Part shown: in pieces, positions 32,381-64,000 of the stretch
Layout: each line of letters opens with the position of its first letter
How positions within the stretch are numbered: the first letter of the stretch is position 1
Source of the DNA: Sabellastarte sp. h YS-2021
Taxonomy: Eukaryota > Annelida > Polychaeta > Sabellida > Sabellidae
Length of the DNA stretch: 64,000 nucleotides
Direction: 5' to 3'
Assembly: GCA_964017235.1 (NCBI GenBank)
Contig: OZ024939.1
Span: forward strand, 43,564,241 to 43,628,240
The notes under the pieces: generated by a model
Database searches by the model: none
Seen by the model: only the letters and a program-made list of their open reading frames with translations
What the model was told of the DNA's origin: nothing
Made by a program: the position numbers and the translations under genes

Positions 32381-32771
32381 AAACACAAAATATCACGAGA
32401 TTATGTACAAAAATACTGGAGATTCTTCAGGAGGAAATATTGCAGGAATATACCTCTGGAATGGCTAGATATGATATAAAGAGGACAAACATAGAAAAAA
32501 AAAATACAATGCATAAATATATACAAATGCACTTATAACGTTTTACATATTAACAAATATATAAACTCTGGCAAACAGAATAAACAACAGTAAACTATTT
32601 ACTACACAGTTGTACAACTATTACTGTCTTTAACACATTACCATGAAATACGACACTTCCTCTTGTTCAAACGCATATTATTTTTATGGTGATAAGGTAT
32701 TATGTCAAGTGGTAGTATTGGGGTGTATGATTGGATCTTCTTACTTGGGTTTAATAGTAAAACTTCCAGAA

Positions 32772-32825
32772 TGACATACACTGAAAAAATATATCACAAA
32801 TGAAGACAACAATATTATATGTGTG
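32772..32825. repeat. Single arm related to the 18.65 kb hairpin
   Basis: GACATACACTGAAAAAATAT, ATCACAAATGAAGACAACAA, TATTATATG matches the arm of the hairpin at 18,651-18,762. The second arm is absent. Confidence 0.6.
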
Positions 32826-33084
32826 CAGGAACATGTTGCCTATGCACATAGTAAGCTTTTACATCTTGTAGGAATGATTGCCTATGCAGACTGTAATCTC
32901 CTACCTCTTGTAGGACTGGTTGCCGACACATATTGTAAAGTCATACCTCTACAGGAACGAACATATTATTCACCAGACTATCCGATCACACACTGATTTA
33001 GACTGTAATTTGCACAGGGCACATAATCTAGACTACATTCATTCAGACACCATGAGATTTAGATTATTAGATTGTAATGTACAA

Positions 33085-33560
33085 ATACACACCACATGAT
33101 TCACACTATAATGTACACACACCACATGATTCAGACTATAATGTACACATACACAGCACATGATTCAGACTATAATGCACACATACACAGCACATGATTC
33201 AGACTATAATGCACACACACACACCACATGATTCACACTATAATGCACACATACACAGCACATGATTCAGACTATAATGCACACACACACACCACATGAT
33301 TCACACTATAATGTACACACACCACATGATTCAGACTATAATGTACACATACACAGCACATGATTCAGACTATAATGCACACATACACAGCACATGATTC
33401 AGACTATAATGCACACATACACACCACATGATTCAGACTATAATGTACACACACCACATGATTCAGACTATAATGTACACATACACAGCACATGATTCAG
33501 ACTATAATGCACACATACACAGCACATGATTCAGACTATAATGCACACATACACAGCACC
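33085..33560. repeat. Minisatellite, ~34-bp unit
   Basis: About 14 copies of ACATGATTCAGACTATAATG followed by CACACATACACAGC, alternating with a shorter variant (TGTACACACACC). It lies 0.7 kb beyond the DPP stop codon and could be in or just past that gene's 3' UTR. Confidence 0.9.
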
Positions 33561-33785
33561 AAGGCAAGAATAGCAGTTCAACTGTAATGCTGGGAAGTAG
33601 ATACACAGTGGAACTACTCTTGTACAAACAAGATGGATAATTTTTTTTTTGACAATTTAGTATTTTGTAAAAAGTCCATAACTACTTCAAATACAAAGCA
33701 TTTGAATTCATTCCTAGTTTGAAACCTTTACATTTGTTAGCATTTATTTTTGCTTTCCAGTCATTGTGTAATTCACATCTGCCCA

Positions 33786-33791
33786 TTTATT
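33786..33791 (-). terminator. Candidate polyadenylation signal for the DPP gene
   Basis: AATAAA on the minus strand, about 470 bases after the stop codon at 34,263. Others exist further down in this AT-rich DNA (for example near 33,743), so this is only the first good candidate. Confidence 0.25.
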
Positions 33792-34262
33792 TGGTGGAGG
33801 AAAGCTGAGCATACACAAGATTTACCACAAAAACAAAACTTGCACTCACTTTACAATTTTTATAAACTTATTCAATCCAAAAAATAAGTATTTAGTTAAA
33901 ACAATTGCATGCGTATTAGTGTGAATATAGCATGCAAATACCATGAAACCTTCAGACTCTCTGTAAATAGAAACACTCAATGTCTTTATACATACGCAAG
34001 ATATCAGCATGAAAGTATTATGTATAAAAACTCCATGGAAAATATAAAGTATGAAGTAACAAACTTTGAAAAAACAATGACCTATGAATTAGGTATGAGT
34101 GTTTAATGCAATCACCCTATAAACATTTTCTGAATCAGCCACCAGGCATAGAGATGCAGATCTTCTCATTGAGGACTCTCTCTTTCGTATGAATTAAGTA
34201 TGAAAGCACTGTGAACACTGTATGAATGCAGTATGAAAAGCCCATACAACTGCGTAGAACTC

Positions 34263-62528
<28,266 letters not shown>

Positions 62529-63100
62529 CTGCAAGTACAGAGTAGTACGTCGTGTAAATACAGCATAAATAAAATGGGTGTAAATTACAGTGTCAAATGT
62601 TACACCCAATCTCACCATGGGCATGGAATGTTCACTGGATGGCAGCACCAAGTGACTACACGTCGCTGTAACTATAGTAATAGTAAATATTTGTATATTG
62701 GACACAAGGGTAGGTTGCTGATGTTGATGACAATACCTCCGCAGTTATTGTCAGATGATCTCTGCTCACACTTTCCTGTAAATTAGAGCAAATTGGTTGG
62801 AGGCAGGAAGGTATCCAGGGTGACAGGAAGATATGCAGGTGCTGGAACTACTACAAGTGCAAAGCTCTATTACAGTGTTGATATGAAAACAAAGTGATAA
62901 TATTCACTGGGCGATAATATCCTGCCTATTGTCTCTAAGTAGGTGGACTATGTACTCATTTATTCCTATATATATAAATACAAAACAACCCCTTTTTTCC
63001 AACCTTAAATTATCCATATGCATTTACGCCATGCTGTGAACCCATCTCCGTTTCCCAAATTTCTAATTTTCTGCTGTTTTACACCAACTTGTCTCATCTA
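62529..63100. other. Region upstream of DPP anchor exon
   Basis: No ATG-bearing exon ending in a phase-0 donor on the minus strand was convincing. The cytoplasmic first exon(s) probably lie beyond the window. Confidence 0.4.
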
Positions 63101-63104
63101 TTTG

Positions 63105-63560
63105 ATAACACAGACATGACTTCACAGTGAGAATATTCATAAGCTGAAAAAATTCGTCATATTCATCATATCACTTAACTGTGAAAATATTCATTCGCAC
63201 GTAACAGTAAGAATATTCATGAGATGGCCAAATTCATCATATGACTTCACAGTGAGTATATTCAAGTGATGGCCAAATTCTTCCGGTAACTTAACAGTGA
63301 GAATATTTGTGTCATGGCCAAATTCATAATATGACTTTGCAGTGAGAATATTCATGGGATGGCCAAATTCATAATATAAACTTTATAGTGAGATTATTCA
63401 AGGGATGGTCAAATTCATAAAATGTCTTATTAGTGAGAATATTAATGAGATATCCAAATTCATCAGGTGACTTCACAATGAAAATTCATTGGATGGCCAA
63501 ATTCTTCGTAAGACTTCACAGTTGGTATATTCATGTGATGACCAAATTCAAGGGTCAGAT
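63105..63560. repeat. Degenerate minisatellite, ~45-bp unit
   Basis: About ten units of ATGACTTCACAGTGAGAATA, TTCATGGGATGGCCAAATTC, ATAAT with many changes. Confidence 0.85.
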
Positions 63561-64000
63561 TGGAAGTTTGACATCCCATTCAGCAGCTAAAGTAATATCA
63601 GGATTATAAGGAGTTCTGTGAATCTTGCATGTGCCCATAAATACGGACATGACACCAAAGTCCAGCTATGCCAATACATGTGCAGGGAAAATCTATTTTT
63701 ATGTTTATCAACACTACATAAAAGGCTCGTTTGCAAAAATATGACTGGGGTGTCAATTACTCTCAAATACCTGTGCAGATCAGGTGTAACAGCCATCCAT
63801 TTGAAATGAGCAAATTAGTGCTAATGATTTGAATAAAGGTGTTCGCCGCAATACCTTTATTTGAAAGCAAAACTATTCACTCAAAACAAAAGTATTATTT
63901 TATACTTGTAAATAATCTAATTTCTCACTTAATCAGGTTGTAGGAGGTTTGATTCCAAAGCTTAAAGAATTGACAAACTTAAGCTATTGCCAAGCCTGGT

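Larger units (their letters stand above)
27861..33080. other. Intergenic region between the two genes
   Basis: AT-rich. It contains the dispersed repeat copy at 29,431-29,572, a TIR element at 31,907-32,380 and a single hairpin arm at 32,772-32,825. The longest open frame (28,939-29,268, plus) shows no domain, no codon bias and no splice partners. I find no gene. Confidence 0.5.

Overview
This window is animal nuclear DNA. It has no operons; instead it carries two long genes split into many short exons by GT-AG introns, in an AT-rich background full of minisatellites, short inverted-repeat transposons and tRNA-derived SINE-like pieces. The style of the repeats (tRNA-like SINE heads, ~400 bp terminal-inverted-repeat elements, drug-like 'gentle decay' copies of them) and the gene set fit an invertebrate, most likely a mollusc or other lophotrochozoan; the species assignment is inference. 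Both genes lie on the minus strand, head to tail, so the order in transcription is from right to left.

Gene A (27,625 down to the left edge) starts with a signal peptide and then consists, as far as the window goes, only of cysteine-rich GCC2/GCC3 (ephrin-receptor-like) repeats. I could join 23 exons by hand into one open frame of about 1,299 residues with about thirty C-x2-C-x2-G motifs; every junction has AG/GT borders and consistent phase. The frame runs off the left edge, so the C terminus is unknown.

Gene B (62,528 to 34,263) is a dipeptidyl-peptidase of the S9B family. I joined 23 exons into 804 codons plus stop. Its membrane-anchor exon looks like that of DPP6/DPP10 (the Kv4 channel partner proteins that lost activity), but the enzyme core keeps everything DPP4 needs: the double-Glu motif, the oxyanion Tyr, and Ser-Asp-His with the same 78- and 32-residue spacings as DPP4. 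A 21-nt microexon sits just outside the membrane segment. The short cytoplasmic first exon is not in the window.

Between the genes (27.6-34.2 kb) I see only repeats, a possible promoter for gene A and a possible 3' end for gene B. The most unusual pattern is that four different exons in the two genes have one edge, including the splice site itself, copied several times in tandem into the neighbouring intron (about 1.9-2.15, 3.2-3.6, 41.8-42.0 and 46.7-47.0 kb). Other clear elements are two ~380 bp hAT-like elements with exact 8-bp target duplications, one Tc1/mariner-like MITE with 26-bp ends, a dispersed TAGGGATGGG-ended family, a near-perfect 110-bp hairpin, and six sizeable minisatellites.
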